64,000 bases of DNA from Myxococcales bacterium (GCA_016712525.1 JADJQX010000008.1:1432501-1496500), one strand, 5' to 3'; counted from the first letter of the stretch, positions 9,426-19,072 are shown. Numbers and translations: made by a program. Notes: generated from the sequence alone by a model not told the origin.

Positions 9426-10652
9426 TTGGACGCCACCCTATCGCCGCTCCTCAAGCGCCAGCACCTCATCGATCCGGACGTGTGCATCCGCTGCAACACG
9501 TGCGAGGAGGTGTGCAAACCCAAGGCGATTTCCCACGACGCCCGGCAGTACGCGATCGCCTTCGACGCGTGCAACGGCTGCAACGACTGCATCCCGCCGT
9601 GCCCCACCGGCGCCATCGACAGCTACCGCCGCGTCGAGACGCCCTACACGATCGCCGAGCAGCTCGGGTGGGAGTCTCTCCCGGACGACACGGCCCCGCC
9701 CGACGCGCCGAGCGTGCGCGACACGAGCCTCCCGGAGGACGTCGCGCGCATCGTCGCCGAGGCCACGCGCACCTCGGGCCCCGTGCCTCCGCCGTGGTCG
9801 GCGGCGCACCCGTACGTGGGCCTCTACTCGGCAGAAAAGCCTGCGATCGCCACGGTCGTCGGCAACCACAGGCTCACCGACGAGGACGCCGAGAGCGACA
9901 TTCGCCACATCGTGCTCGACTTCAAGAGCACGGCGTTCCCGGTGCTCGAGGGGCAGTCGATCGGCGTCTTGCCTCCGGGCACGGACGCGAGCGGCAGGCC
10001 CCACCACGTGCGCCTCTATTCGGTCGCGAGCCCCCGCGACGGCGAACGGCCACGGCACAACAACCTCTCGATCACGGTGAAACGCGTCACGACCGACCGC
10101 GACGGGAAGCCCGTGCGTGGCGTCGCTTCGAACTGGCTCTGCGACCTCGAGCGCGGCGCCGAGGTGCGGGTCACGGGGCCCTACGGCACGAGCTTCCTCA
10201 TGCCGAACCACCCCGGAGCGAAGCTCCTCATGGTGTGCACGGGCACGGGCGCCGCCCCGATGCGCGCGATGACCGAGCGACGACGCCGAAGGCTGCCCCT
10301 GCGCGAAGGAGGGGAAATTCTCCTCTTTTTCGGCGCGCGGCGGCCGGGGGAGCTCCCGTATTTCGGGCCCCTGCAGAAGCTCCCGCGCGAGCTCGTCGAC
10401 GTGGAGCTCGCCTTCTCGCGCGTACCGGGCAAACCCAAGGAGTACGTGCAAGACCGCATCCGCGCCCGCAAGGACGACGTCGCGCGGCTCCTCTCGGATC
10501 CCGACGCGTTCGTCTACGTCTGCGGGCTCCGCAAGATGGAAGAGGGCGTGCTCGAGGCGTTCGCCGAGGTGGCAGAAGGCGCCGGCCTCGTGTGGCCCGA
10601 GCGGCTCGAGAGGCTCCGTCGCGAGGGACGCTTCCACCTCGAGAGCTACTGA
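9426..10652 (+). CDS. boxA: Benzoyl-CoA 2,3-epoxidase, reductase subunit BoxA
   Basis: BoxA is the flavin and iron-sulfur reductase that passes electrons from NADPH to BoxB. The 408-aa protein begins with a two-cluster ferredoxin domain: C20-x2-C23-x2-C26-x3-C30 and C49-x2-C52-x2-C55-x3-C59. A ferredoxin-NADP reductase module follows from about 130 to the end, with RLYSVASPR for flavin binding, GPYGTSF, and CTGTGAAPMRA for the nucleotide. The start is TTG 9426, which puts the first residues (MDATLSPLLK) at the usual place for the family. It is co-transcribed with boxB. A hairpin terminator lies 45 bp after its stop. Confidence 0.95.
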   Translation: MDATLSPLLKRQHLIDPDVCIRCNTCEEVCKPKAISHDARQYAIAFDACNGCNDCIPPCPTGAIDSYRRVETPYTIAEQLGWESLPDDTAPPDAPSVRDTSLPEDVARIVAEATRTSGPVPPPWSAAHPYVGLYSAEKPAIATVVGNHRLTDEDAESDIRHIVLDFKSTAFPVLEGQSIGVLPPGTDASGRPHHVRLYSVASPRDGERPRHNNLSITVKRVTTDRDGKPVRGVASNWLCDLERGAEVRVTGPYGTSFLMPNHPGAKLLMVCTGTGAAPMRAMTERRRRRLPLREGGEILLFFGARRPGELPYFGPLQKLPRELVDVELAFSRVPGKPKEYVQDRIRARKDDVARLLSDPDAFVYVCGLRKMEEGVLEAFAEVAEGAGLVWPERLERLRREGRFHLESY

Positions 10653-10696
10653 GCGCCATGGCGCGGCACGTCGAGCGGCGTCGCGATGACGCAGCG

Positions 10697-10722
10697 TAGC
10701 CAACGCACCGCGTGGCTATTTT
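10697..10722 (+). terminator. Rho-independent terminator after boxBA
   Basis: TAGCCA(A)CGC pairs with GCGTGGCTA around a 3-nt loop, with one unpaired A, followed by TTTTC. It separates the boxBA transcript from the formate dehydrogenase genes. Confidence 0.7.
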
Positions 10723-10832
10723 CTCAGGGGATCGTCGTGGGTCGAGCGCACGTTCGGGGCTAAGCTCCGCGCTCCGGCGCGAGAGCGACCACGGCCTTCG
10801 TGGGGCGCGGCTCGTCGCCTCACGAGGCCCCC

Positions 10833-12614
10833 GTGTCGCAGAACCTCATCCAGCTTCGCCGCAAGAAGGGCTCCGTGTCGCCCGAGCACGGCCCCATCGA
10901 GCGCCTCCGCCACGTGATGCACGAGCGGCGCGAGATCACCGCAGACGACGTCGCCGAGATCGCGCGCGCGACGGGCGCCCCCGAGGCCACGGTGTTCGGC
11001 GTCGCGACGTTCTACGGTGACCTCGGCACGAAGAAGCGCGGGAGGGCGCGCGTGAAGGTGTGCCGAGGCACGGCGTGTTTCGCCGCGGCGGGCGAGCGCC
11101 ACGTGGGCTACCTCGAAGAGGCCCTCGGCACGAAGCTCGACACCACGACCGAAGATGGCGACGTGTCGCTCGAGGGCGTGTATTGCCTCGGCTTCTGCAA
11201 CGACGGACCGTGCGTGGAGGCCGAGGGTGAGGTCTACGGGCGCGTGACCCCCGAGGTGGCCCAAGAGATCGCCAAGAACGCGAAAGAAAAGCGTTTTTCG
11301 GGCACGGCCGAGCAGGAGAGCGTGCCTCGGTTCGAGGTCATGGGCGGCCCGGCGATCGTGCTCGAGCGGCTCGCTTCCGGCATCGACGCGTGCGATCTCG
11401 CGAAGGCGCGCGAGCACGGCGTGTACGCGGGCCTCACGAAGGCGCTCGCGTCGGAAGGCGGCATGCGCCCCGAGGACGTGCTCGAAGAGGTCACGCTGTC
11501 GCAGCTCCGCGGGCGGGGGGGCGCCGGGTTCCCCACGGCGACGAAGTGGCGCCTCATGGCGGAGCACTCGCGACGCGAAGGCGAAGGCTTCATCGTGTGC
11601 AACGCGGACGAGGGAGATCCGGGCTCGTACATCGACAAATACCTGATGGAACGTGACCCGTTCGCGGTGCTCGAGGGCATCACGCTCGCGGGCTACGCGA
11701 CGCACGCGACGCGCGGCTACGTCTACGTGCGGAGCGAGTACCCGCGCTCGGCCCCGACCCTGCGCGCCGCCGTCGCGAAGGCCAAAGAGGCAGGTCTCTT
11801 GGGCGAGCGCATCCTCGGCTCGAGCTTCTCGTTCGACATCGAGATCTGCGAGGGCGCAGGCTCGTACGTGTGCGGCGAGGAGACCGCGCTCCTCCGCTCG
11901 CTCGAGGGGCTCCGCGGCATGGTCACCGCGAGGCCGCCGTTCCCAGCCGAGAAGGGCCTCTTCGGCAAACCCTCGATCGTGAACAACGTGGAGACGCTCG
12001 CGAACGTGGGCTTCATCGTGCGGCACGGCGGCGCGCACTACGCGTCGTTCGGGCACGGGAAGAGCCGTGGCACGAAGGTGCTCTCGCTGAACGAGCGCTT
12101 CGCGAGGCCCGGCATGGTGGAGGTGCCCTTCGGCGTCACCCTGCGCGAGGTGCTCGAAGGGTGGGCCGGCGGCATGAAGGGCGGGCGCCCGATCAAGGGC
12201 GTGCAGGTGGGCGGTCCGCTCGGGGGCATCTTGCCGGCGAGCCTCCTCGACACGAAAATCGGCTTCGACGAGCTCGACGCCGTGGGCGGACTGCTCGGGC
12301 ACGGAGGCATCGTGGCGTTCGACGACACCACGCCCATGCGCGATCTCGCGGTGCACCTCTTCGAGTTCTGCGACGCCGAGTCGTGTGGCAAATGCTTCCC
12401 GTGCCGGCTCGGCGGGCGCCGGGGGCTCGAGCTGTCGCGCAGGCTCCGCGACACGAACGACCCGGCCGAGGCGCGCGCGATCGTCGACCTCTTCCCCGAT
12501 CTGCTCGAGACGATGAAGCTCGGCTCGCTCTGCGCCCACGGTGGCGCCATCCCCATACCCATCGCGTCGCTGCTCACGCACTTCCGCGACGAGATGCTCG
12601 GAGGTGCCTCGTGA
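10833..12614 (+). CDS. NAD-dependent formate dehydrogenase, fused gamma/beta (FdsG-FdsB / NuoE-NuoF-like) subunit
   Basis: The protein carries formate-derived electrons to NAD. It is 593 aa from GTG 10833, which has GAGG five bases upstream; an earlier GTG at 10800 would add 11 residues with no ribosome-binding sequence. The first about 150 residues are NuoE/FdsG-like thioredoxin fold with [2Fe-2S] cysteines in CRGTACF and CLGFCNDGPC. The rest is NuoF/FdsB-like, with the FMN/NADH glycine motif GRGGAGFPTATKW, CGEETALL, and the C-terminal [4Fe-4S] motif SCGKCFPCR followed by a distal Cys in LCAHGG. Fds enzymes often carry these as two genes; here they are fused. Its stop overlaps the next start by 4 bp (GTGA), so the two are coupled. 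Confidence 0.92.
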   Translation: MSQNLIQLRRKKGSVSPEHGPIERLRHVMHERREITADDVAEIARATGAPEATVFGVATFYGDLGTKKRGRARVKVCRGTACFAAAGERHVGYLEEALGTKLDTTTEDGDVSLEGVYCLGFCNDGPCVEAEGEVYGRVTPEVAQEIAKNAKEKRFSGTAEQESVPRFEVMGGPAIVLERLASGIDACDLAKAREHGVYAGLTKALASEGGMRPEDVLEEVTLSQLRGRGGAGFPTATKWRLMAEHSRREGEGFIVCNADEGDPGSYIDKYLMERDPFAVLEGITLAGYATHATRGYVYVRSEYPRSAPTLRAAVAKAKEAGLLGERILGSSFSFDIEICEGAGSYVCGEETALLRSLEGLRGMVTARPPFPAEKGLFGKPSIVNNVETLANVGFIVRHGGAHYASFGHGKSRGTKVLSLNERFARPGMVEVPFGVTLREVLEGWAGGMKGGRPIKGVQVGGPLGGILPASLLDTKIGFDELDAVGGLLGHGGIVAFDDTTPMRDLAVHLFEFCDAESCGKCFPCRLGGRRGLELSRRLRDTNDPAEARAIVDLFPDLLETMKLGSLCAHGGAIPIPIASLLTHFRDEMLGGAS

Positions 12615-15385
12615 CCAAGAAGGAAGGCGGCGGCGTGCGAAAGCTCGTGAAGCTCACCATCGACGGGCAGGAGGTCGTCGCCTCCGACCGCGCGACCATC
12701 CTCGACGTCGCTCGGCGCGAGAAAATCCGAATCCCTACGCTCTGTTACGACCCGAAGCTCCAACCCTTCGGCGCGTGCCGCGTGTGCATGGTGGGCGTCG
12801 AGGGCGCGCGGGGGCCGGTGGCCGCGTGCACGACGAAGGTCCGCGAGGGCATGGTGGTGCACACCCAAGATCCCGTGGCCACGCGCGTGGCGAAGGGCGT
12901 CGTCGAGCTCGTGCTGAGCGACTACCCGAAGGAGGCCCTCGCGCGCGAGGGCGAGCGCAACGAGCTCCGCGAGGTGGCCGCGCACTTCGGCCTGACCGAG
13001 AGCCGCTTCGAGGGCGAGCGCCACGCCTACACGAGGGACGATCGACACCCCTACATCAAGGTCGACATGAACGAGTGCATCGTCTGCGGGCGATGCGTGC
13101 GCGCGTGCGACGAGATCCAGGGCGCGTTCGCCCTCTCGTACGCGGGGCGCGGCTTCGACACGCGCATCGTCGCGGGCATCGACGCGGCCTTCTCCGAGTC
13201 GAGCTGCGTGTCCTGCGGGGCGTGTGTGTCGACCTGCCCCACGGGCGCGCTCGACGAGGCCGCGTTCGTCGCGAAGGAGACGATCGACGCGAAGGTGACG
13301 ACGACGTGCGCGTACTGCGGCGTCGGATGCTCGCTCGAGGTCAACGTCCGCGACGATCAGGTCGTCTCGATCGACCCGGCCGAGGAGGGCCCCGCGAACC
13401 GCGGGCACACGTGCGTGAAGGGCCGCTTCGCCCATAGCTACGCGCGCGCGAAGGACCGCCTCACGAGCCCGCTCCTCCGAAGGAGCGACGGCACGCTCCG
13501 CGAGGCCTCGTGGGACGAGGCGCTCTCGTTCGTCGCCAAAAAGATGAACGAGATCAAAGCGAAACACGGGCCCGACGCCCTCGCCGCCATCTCGTCGAGC
13601 CGCTGCACGAACGAGGAGAACTACCTCCTCCAGAAGATGTTCCGCGCCGCCGTCGGCACGAACAACATCGACAACTGCTCGCGCGTCTGCCACTCGCCGA
13701 CGTCGCTCGGGCTCATCCGCTCGCTCGGCGAGTCCGGCGGCTCGAACTCGTTCGAGGACATCGACGTGACCGCGTGCATCTTGCTCGCGGGCGCGAACCC
13801 GACCGAGGGCCACCCCGTCGTCGGCGCGCGCCTCAAGGAGGCCGTGCTCCGCGGGGCCAAGCTGGTCGTGATCGATCCGCGGCGCGTCGAGCTGGCCCGG
13901 TACGCCGACGTGGTGCTCCAGCTCCGGCCCGGCGCGAACGTCGCCGTGTTCAACGGGCTCGCCCACGTCATCGTGCGCGACGGGCTCTACGATACGTCGT
14001 TCGTCGACGCGAGGACCGAGGGGTTTTCGGCCTTCCGCGAGCACATCGCGGCGTGGGATCCGAAGCGCGTCGAGGCGATCTCCGGGGTATCCCCGAAGGA
14101 CCTCGAGCGCGCCGCGCACATCTACGCCACGACGAAGCCCGCGGGCATCTTCTACGGCCTCGGCGTGACCGAGCAGTCGCAGGGCGTCTCGGGCGTGCGC
14201 ACGCTCGCGAACCTCGCGCTCCTCACGGGGAACTTCGGCATCCGCGGCGCCGGCTCGAACCCGCTCCGCGGGCAGAACAACGTGCAGGGCTCGAGCGACG
14301 TGGGCGCCCTGCCCACCTACCTCACCATGTACCGCCCGATGGCCGACGACGCGACGCGCGCCGAGTTCGAGGCCGCGTGGGGCGTCACCATTCGCAAAGA
14401 GCGCGGGCTCATGATCCCCGAGATGTTCCAGGCGGCGATCGACGGCAAGCTCCGCGGCATGTACGTGTTCGGTGAGGACATCGCGCAGACCGATCCGAAC
14501 GTGTCGCACGTGGTCAAGGCGCTCGAGAGCCTCGAGCTGCTCGTCGTGCACGACATCTTCGCGAACGCGACCGCCGAGCACGCGCACGTCATCCTCCCGG
14601 GCTCGAGCTTCCTCGAGAAGACGGGCACGTTCACGAACGCCGAGCGGCGCGTCCAGATGGTGCGCGAGGCCGTGTCGCCGCCGGGAGACGCGAAGCGGGA
14701 CCTCGACGTGATACTCGAGCTCTCGCGCCACCTCGGGTACACGATGCCCCACCGCGACGCGTCCGACGTGATGGACGAGATCGCGAAGCTTACGCCCCAG
14801 CTCCGCGGCATCTCGCACGAACGCCTTGGAAAACAAGGGCTTCAGTGGCCCGTGCCGACGAAGGAGCACCGAGGCACGCCGGTGCTCTACGAGGACGGCT
14901 TCCTCACGCCGTCGAAGCGCGGCGTGCTCTTCCCCGTCGACTGGGAGCCGCCGGGCGAAGCGGCCGACGAGGCGTACCCGTTCATCCTCGTCACCGGGCG
15001 CCAGCTCGCGCACTACAACTCCGGCACGCAGACGCGGCGCACGGGAAACGCCGAGCTCCAACCCGAGGACATGATGGAGATCCACCCGCACGACGCGGCG
15101 GCGCTCGGCATCGCCTCGGAGGACATGGTGGAGGTCACGAGCGCGCGCGGCAAGGTCGCGACCTGGGCGTGCGTGACGACGCGCGTCTTGCCCGGGCACG
15201 TGTTCCTCTCGTTCCACTTCCCCGAGGTGAAGACGAACCTGCTCACGAGCGGCAACACCGACCCGGGCACGCGGTGCCCCGAGTACAAGGTGACGGCCGT
15301 GGCGGTGCGCAAGCTCGAGGGCTCGCACCCGAAGCCCAAAGGCGCCGCGAAGGGCTTCCGCCAAGACGCGTACGACGCCGAATGA
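12611..15385 (+). CDS. Formate dehydrogenase, molybdopterin catalytic subunit (FdsA/FdhF-like)
   Basis: The catalytic subunit oxidises formate to CO2 and is cytosolic. Of 924 aa, the N-terminus is a [2Fe-2S] domain (CYDPKLQPFGACRVC with a further Cys in VAACTTK). Two ferredoxin-type clusters follow in CIVCGRCVRAC and CVSCGACVSTC. The molybdopterin oxidoreductase then begins with the [4Fe-4S] motif CAYCGVGC. The Mo ligand position reads RVCHSPTS, so this is a cysteine enzyme, not a selenoenzyme. The molydopterin-dinucleotide-binding C-terminal domain is present (TGRQLAHYNSGTQTRR). GTG 12611 overlaps the upstream stop, and its stop overlaps the fdhD start by 4 bp, so the three genes form one coupled unit. 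It fits disposal of formate from benzoyl-CoA ring cleavage. Confidence 0.94.
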   Translation: MTKKEGGGVRKLVKLTIDGQEVVASDRATILDVARREKIRIPTLCYDPKLQPFGACRVCMVGVEGARGPVAACTTKVREGMVVHTQDPVATRVAKGVVELVLSDYPKEALAREGERNELREVAAHFGLTESRFEGERHAYTRDDRHPYIKVDMNECIVCGRCVRACDEIQGAFALSYAGRGFDTRIVAGIDAAFSESSCVSCGACVSTCPTGALDEAAFVAKETIDAKVTTTCAYCGVGCSLEVNVRDDQVVSIDPAEEGPANRGHTCVKGRFAHSYARAKDRLTSPLLRRSDGTLREASWDEALSFVAKKMNEIKAKHGPDALAAISSSRCTNEENYLLQKMFRAAVGTNNIDNCSRVCHSPTSLGLIRSLGESGGSNSFEDIDVTACILLAGANPTEGHPVVGARLKEAVLRGAKLVVIDPRRVELARYADVVLQLRPGANVAVFNGLAHVIVRDGLYDTSFVDARTEGFSAFREHIAAWDPKRVEAISGVSPKDLERAAHIYATTKPAGIFYGLGVTEQSQGVSGVRTLANLALLTGNFGIRGAGSNPLRGQNNVQGSSDVGALPTYLTMYRPMADDATRAEFEAAWGVTIRKERGLMIPEMFQAAIDGKLRGMYVFGEDIAQTDPNVSHVVKALESLELLVVHDIFANATAEHAHVILPGSSFLEKTGTFTNAERRVQMVREAVSPPGDAKRDLDVILELSRHLGYTMPHRDASDVMDEIAKLTPQLRGISHERLGKQGLQWPVPTKEHRGTPVLYEDGFLTPSKRGVLFPVDWEPPGEAADEAYPFILVTGRQLAHYNSGTQTRRTGNAELQPEDMMEIHPHDAAALGIASEDMVEVTSARGKVATWACVTTRVLPGHVFLSFHFPEVKTNLLTSGNTDPGTRCPEYKVTAVAVRKLEGSHPKPKGAAKGFRQDAYDAE

Positions 15386-16266
15386 CGAAGGCCCCGAAGT
15401 CCCCCGCGAAGGGCGTCGCTTCGGCGCGCGTCGTTCGCGTCGACGGCGACACGAGCGAGGCCTACGACGACGAGCTCGTGGTGGAAGAGCCGCTCGAGGT
15501 GCGGATCGACGGCGACACCTTCGCGACGACGATGCGCACCCCGGGGCACGATCGGGAGCTCGCGTTGGGCCTCCTCTTCTCCGAGGGGGTGCTCGGCTCG
15601 GTGCGGGACGTGGGGCACGCGCGCCACTGCGGGCGCACGGGCGACGAGGCGCGCGAGAACGTGCTCGACGTGGGCGCGGCCCCAGGCAAAAAGCTGAACG
15701 TTCCCGATGAGATAGGAGGTCGAAGAGGCACCCTCGTGACGAGCGCGTGCGGCGTGTGCGGCAGGCGCACCGTCGACGACTTGGTCGCGCGCTGCGGCCT
15801 CGTCGAGGACGGTGAAGCGGTGCCTCGCGACGCGGTCCCTCGGGCGGTGAGGTCGCTCTCCGAAGGGCAGCCCGTGTTCCGTCGCACGGGAGGATGCCAC
15901 GCGGCGGCCCTCGTGACGTTCGCGGGTGAGGTCGTCGCGGCGTTCGAGGACGTCGGTCGCCACAACGCGGTCGACAAGGTGGTGGGGGCGATGCTCCTCC
16001 GCGACGCCCTCCCGCTCGCCGGGCACGTGCTCGCCGTGAGCGGGCGCGCGGGCTTCGAGATCGTGCAGAAGGCTGCGCTCGCGGGCATCCCGGTCGTCGC
16101 GTCGGTGTCGGCGCCGAGCTCGCTCGCGGTGGATCTCGCGCGGAGGACGAACGTCACGCTCGCGGGCTTCGTGCGGGGCGAGCGCTACAACGTCTACGCG
16201 GGAGAGGCGCGCCTCGAGCCCACCCGAGGCGCTACGAGCGCGCGAGCAGCACGCCGCCGTTCGTGA
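15382..16266 (+). CDS. fdhD: Formate dehydrogenase accessory sulfurtransferase FdhD
   Basis: FdhD transfers sulfur to the molybdenum cofactor of formate dehydrogenase and is needed for its activity. This 294-aa protein has the family hallmarks: EEPLEVRIDG near the N-terminus, TMRTPGHDRELALGLLFSEG, the catalytic CxxC in SACGVCGRRT, and GGCHAAAL followed by EDVGRHNAVDKVVG. The tail (AVDLARRTNVTLAGFVRGERYNVY, split here as AVDLARRTNVTLAG and FVRGERYNVY) matches the cofactor-binding end of the family. The ATG overlaps the fdsA-like stop (ATGA). The last 35 bp overlap a small convergent gene on the other strand. Encoding it beside its client is the usual arrangement. Confidence 0.95.
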   Translation: MTKAPKSPAKGVASARVVRVDGDTSEAYDDELVVEEPLEVRIDGDTFATTMRTPGHDRELALGLLFSEGVLGSVRDVGHARHCGRTGDEARENVLDVGAAPGKKLNVPDEIGGRRGTLVTSACGVCGRRTVDDLVARCGLVEDGEAVPRDAVPRAVRSLSEGQPVFRRTGGCHAAALVTFAGEVVAAFEDVGRHNAVDKVVGAMLLRDALPLAGHVLAVSGRAGFEIVQKAALAGIPVVASVSAPSSLAVDLARRTNVTLAGFVRGERYNVYAGEARLEPTRGATSARAARRRS

Positions 16267-16432
16267 GCATCAGGAGGCCCGCGCCCGCGCAAATCCAGGG
16301 CAACGCGCCGAGCCCGCCCACCCACGGCCCCATGAACCAGCTGAGCAGGCCGAGCGACATGCCGGTGAAGATGCCCGTCGCGCCGAGGCCGACCAACACG
16401 ATGCCGAGGCGCTTCGAGGTTCGTTTTTCCAT
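16232..16432 (-). CDS. Small membrane protein, 66 aa
   Basis: A short protein beginning MEKRTSKRLG with two predicted membrane helices (about 10-30 and 38-60) joined by a glycine-rich turn, and a short basic N-terminus expected inside. No family was recognised. Longer in-frame extensions upstream look non-coding. The 3' end overlaps fdhD by 35 bp in a convergent layout, which is unusual but plausible for two separate messages. Confidence 0.6.
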   Translation of the reverse strand: MEKRTSKRLGIVLVGLGATGIFTGMSLGLLSWFMGPWVGGLGALPWICAGAGLLMLTNGGVLLARS

Positions 16433-16522
16433 GGGCTGGAGGGTGAACCGACGGGGCGCGGATTTCCATCCCGGGCGCGTCACCGGACGGGAAATTCGGG
16501 TCGATCCGTGCAAAAGTCGGGC

Positions 16523-17764
16523 ATGGCCACGGAAGCGCCCGCCGACCCCATCCTGTTCGAGCTCGAGGTCCGCGGGTTTCTCCCGTACCCGAGCGACGGG
16601 CCCCACAAGAACCACACGACGGCGGCGCTGTTCAAGAAGGGCGACGCACGAACGCCGAACGATCTCGTGCTGATCGTCGATCGCACGAACCCGGACGCGC
16701 TCGATGGAGACGCCGGCTCGCCCCACCGCACCACACGCGCCGTGCGCCCCTTCGCGCTGCCCAAGGACGACGTGCTCGCGCTCGCGTCACGCGTGCCGCA
16801 TGGCTTCTTTTCGCCCCTGAGGAGGGTCACCATCCTCGAGCTCGGAGAGGGCCCGCCCACCGCCGACGATCTCTCGCGCCTCGACACGTACCGGAGCCCG
16901 GCCTCGGGGCCGCTCCTCCTGGGCGCCGCCTACGTCGACCTCACCGCCAAGGCGGTGCACGCGAACGACGGGGCGAGCGCGTTCGCGACCGGCCTCGCCT
17001 TCGCCGAAGATCCGAGCGAGATCGCGCGCCGCGCACTGGGCGCCGAATCGCAAGAGGGTGCGGTCGGCCCGGGGGTCGCGCTGTTCTCGACCAAGGCCGT
17101 CGGCGTGGCGGCCTTCGTGCTCTCCCCCCTCGCGGCGGCGGCGCTCCTCGCGCACAACCTCGTGAAGACGCGGCGACCGGCCCTCGGAGTGGCGCTCTTC
17201 GCCACCACCTTCGTGGCGCTCGTGCTGCTCGTCTTGGCGATGTCCGAGGCCCCTTCGGCGGTGTCGGCGCCGCTCGGCATCGGCGGGCTCTTCGTGATGA
17301 CGCGCCTCTCGCACATGCTGTTCGGCGAGCCCCTGCGCAAGGCGAGCTTCGGGCTCGCCGCGGGCCTCTCGCTCGCGAGCCTCGTCCTGTTCCTCGGCGC
17401 CACGTTCGGTGTCGGCGTCGCGTACGACGTGCTCTCGCACGCGGAGACCACGCTCTCGAACGGGGCCAAGGTGGTGCACGAGCGCACGGTGTCCGAGGCC
17501 GACGCGAAGAGGGTGGGCGAGTCCCTCGTGAGCGCTCACGTGCTCACCGGCCCCGAGTCCGGAGTGGCGCTCGACACGGAGGGCGCGGCGCTCGTCGTGC
17601 GCGTCGTCCTGTCCGACCCGACGGCCCACACCCGCGACGACGTGCGCCGGTTGTACACGAGCGCGGCGAAGGGCATCGCGGTCGACCTGGGCCGTGAGGT
17701 CCGCGTCGTGTTCATGAGCGATCTCGGCACCGAACGAGGACGCGTCTCGAGCGCGGTCCCCTGA
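16523..17764 (+). CDS. Membrane protein of unknown function, 413 aa
   Basis: No family was recognised. The N-terminal about 185 residues are soluble (FELEVRGFLPYPSDGPHKNH, then DLVLIVDRTNPDALDG). Four hydrophobic helices follow between about 190 and 315 (GVAAFVLSPLAAAALLA, ALFATTFVALVLLVLA, GLFVMTRL, LASLVLFLGATFGVGV). A soluble C-terminal domain follows with the pattern VVRVVLSDPTAHTRDDVRRL. I chose ATG 16523; a GTG five codons earlier is possible. It is transcribed away from the small membrane gene and converges with the sterol-desaturase gene. Coding potential is strong, but function and topology are guesses. Confidence 0.75.
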   Translation: MATEAPADPILFELEVRGFLPYPSDGPHKNHTTAALFKKGDARTPNDLVLIVDRTNPDALDGDAGSPHRTTRAVRPFALPKDDVLALASRVPHGFFSPLRRVTILELGEGPPTADDLSRLDTYRSPASGPLLLGAAYVDLTAKAVHANDGASAFATGLAFAEDPSEIARRALGAESQEGAVGPGVALFSTKAVGVAAFVLSPLAAAALLAHNLVKTRRPALGVALFATTFVALVLLVLAMSEAPSAVSAPLGIGGLFVMTRLSHMLFGEPLRKASFGLAAGLSLASLVLFLGATFGVGVAYDVLSHAETTLSNGAKVVHERTVSEADAKRVGESLVSAHVLTGPESGVALDTEGAALVVRVVLSDPTAHTRDDVRRLYTSAAKGIAVDLGREVRVVFMSDLGTERGRVSSAVP

Positions 17765-17798
17765 CGCTCGCTCAAAGCCTCGCTCGCTTTCGCCCGGT

Positions 17799-18635
17799 CT
17801 ACTCTGGGAGCGGCTCGGGCGGCATCTTGAAGAGCACCCGCGCCTTCGCAAAAAGCCCTGTCGTTTTGGACATTTGCGCGAACATGGCGCGGTACTCGTG
17901 CCACGCGATCGTCCACAGGTTGAAGCTCTCGACGTTCTTCGTCAGGCCGAAGACGACGGGCTCCTCCTCGAGCGCGAAGGTGCCGAAGAGCCTGTCCCAC
18001 ACGATGAGGATGCCCCCGTAGTTCTTGTCGAGGTACCGCTCGTTCGATGCATGATGCACACGATGGTGCGACGGCGTGTTGAGCACGAGCTCGAGCGGCC
18101 CGAGCTTTCCGACGAGCTCCGTGTGGAGGAAGAACTGATAGACGAGGCTCACGCCGCCCGCGATCGCCATCATCTCGGGGCGGAAGCCGAGCAGCACCCA
18201 AGGCGGGTAGAAGACGAGGTTCGTGAAGGGCGTCCACTCTTGGCGGAGCGCGGTCGAGAAGTTGTAGTGCCGGCTCGAGTGGTGGTTCACGTGCGAGGCC
18301 CAGAAGAGCCTTATTTCGTGGCTCACGCGGTGGTGCCAGTAGAACGAAAAGTCCCACGCGACGGCGGCGAGCGCCCACACCCACGGAGCCTCCCCGAGAT
18401 CGACGAGCCTGTGAGGCCAGAGGAGATCCGAGACGCGGTAGGTCGCGAGCTGGATGGCCCCGGCGAACACGAGCGACCCTACGCCCATGCCGAGGGACGC
18501 CCAGGTGTCGCGCTTCTCGTAGCCCTGGATCGCGCGGCCGGCGACGGACGTCCTCCCGCGGCAGAGCCCGATCTCGACGAGCAGCGACACGAGGTACACG
18601 GGGACGGCATACGCGGCCGGATCGACGTTCGACAT
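17799..18635 (-). CDS. Sterol desaturase / fatty-acid hydroxylase family protein
   Basis: An integral-membrane diiron oxygenase-type protein of 278 aa. The histidine clusters that bind iron are all present: HHRVSH, HVNHHSSRHYN and HHRVHH near the C-terminus (in SHHRVHHASNERYLDKNYGG). Four to five membrane helices surround them. Such enzymes hydroxylate or desaturate sterols, fatty acids or ether lipids; sterol synthesis is known in some myxobacteria, but nothing here fixes the substrate. A GGGGGG stretch before the ATG is a likely ribosome-binding site. No obvious operon partner. Confidence 0.9.
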   Translation of the reverse strand: MSNVDPAAYAVPVYLVSLLVEIGLCRGRTSVAGRAIQGYEKRDTWASLGMGVGSLVFAGAIQLATYRVSDLLWPHRLVDLGEAPWVWALAAVAWDFSFYWHHRVSHEIRLFWASHVNHHSSRHYNFSTALRQEWTPFTNLVFYPPWVLLGFRPEMMAIAGGVSLVYQFFLHTELVGKLGPLELVLNTPSHHRVHHASNERYLDKNYGGILIVWDRLFGTFALEEEPVVFGLTKNVESFNLWTIAWHEYRAMFAQMSKTTGLFAKARVLFKMPPEPLPE

Positions 18636-18808
18636 CGCCCCCCTACGGTTTCACGGGCCACGGGCGACGTCGAGACCCGAGCGCGCCTCGGCGGACCGAG
18701 GCGATGGCGACACTTTGTCGCGTCCTGTCGCGCGCGGGCGCCCGAGCCCACCATCCCCGCGATTTCTCGGGCCGACCTGGGCGGCACGCGCCGTGCAGAG
18801 CGCCGCCC

Positions 18809-19072
18809 ATGGCCATCATCGACAACGAGACCGGCGCGCGGCGCTTCGCCCGAGCGATCGCGAGCGATCTCTTGCTCTACAACCAGGCGCGGATCGTGCG
18901 GGGCATCGAGGACGACTCGCTCTTCGAGGCGCTCGCGGACGACATCGAAGAGGGGCGTGCGCTCTACCGGCGCCGCGTGAGCCCGGCGCTCCACGGTCTC
19001 CGGCTGTACGACCGGGCCTTGGTCGATGTCCTGGTCATGGGAGCCGCTCACGTGCGATCGTGGATCTGGTGA
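18809..19072 (+). CDS. Small conserved-looking hypothetical protein, 87 aa
   Basis: It begins MAIIDNETGARRFARAIASD and is all-helical by composition, acidic and soluble (EDDSLFEALADDIEEGRALY). I recall proteins with this DNETGARR start in other delta-group bacteria but cannot name a function. An in-frame upstream ATG at 18704 would add 35 arginine-rich, low-quality residues and was rejected. Its stop overlaps the GTG of the next gene by 4 bp, pointing to a coupled pair. Confidence 0.7.
   Translation: MAIIDNETGARRFARAIASDLLLYNQARIVRGIEDDSLFEALADDIEEGRALYRRRVSPALHGLRLYDRALVDVLVMGAAHVRSWIW

Noticed and set aside
13690..13720. Selenocysteine at the formate dehydrogenase active site
   Set aside because: The Mo ligand codon is TGC (RVCHS), and no in-frame TGA is present in the gene, so it is a cysteine enzyme.
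12038..15364. Very long open frame (about 1100 codons) on the minus strand
   Set aside because: It is antisense to the formate dehydrogenase genes; its protein is Arg/Ala/His-rich without motifs. At about 70% GC long antisense frames are expected.
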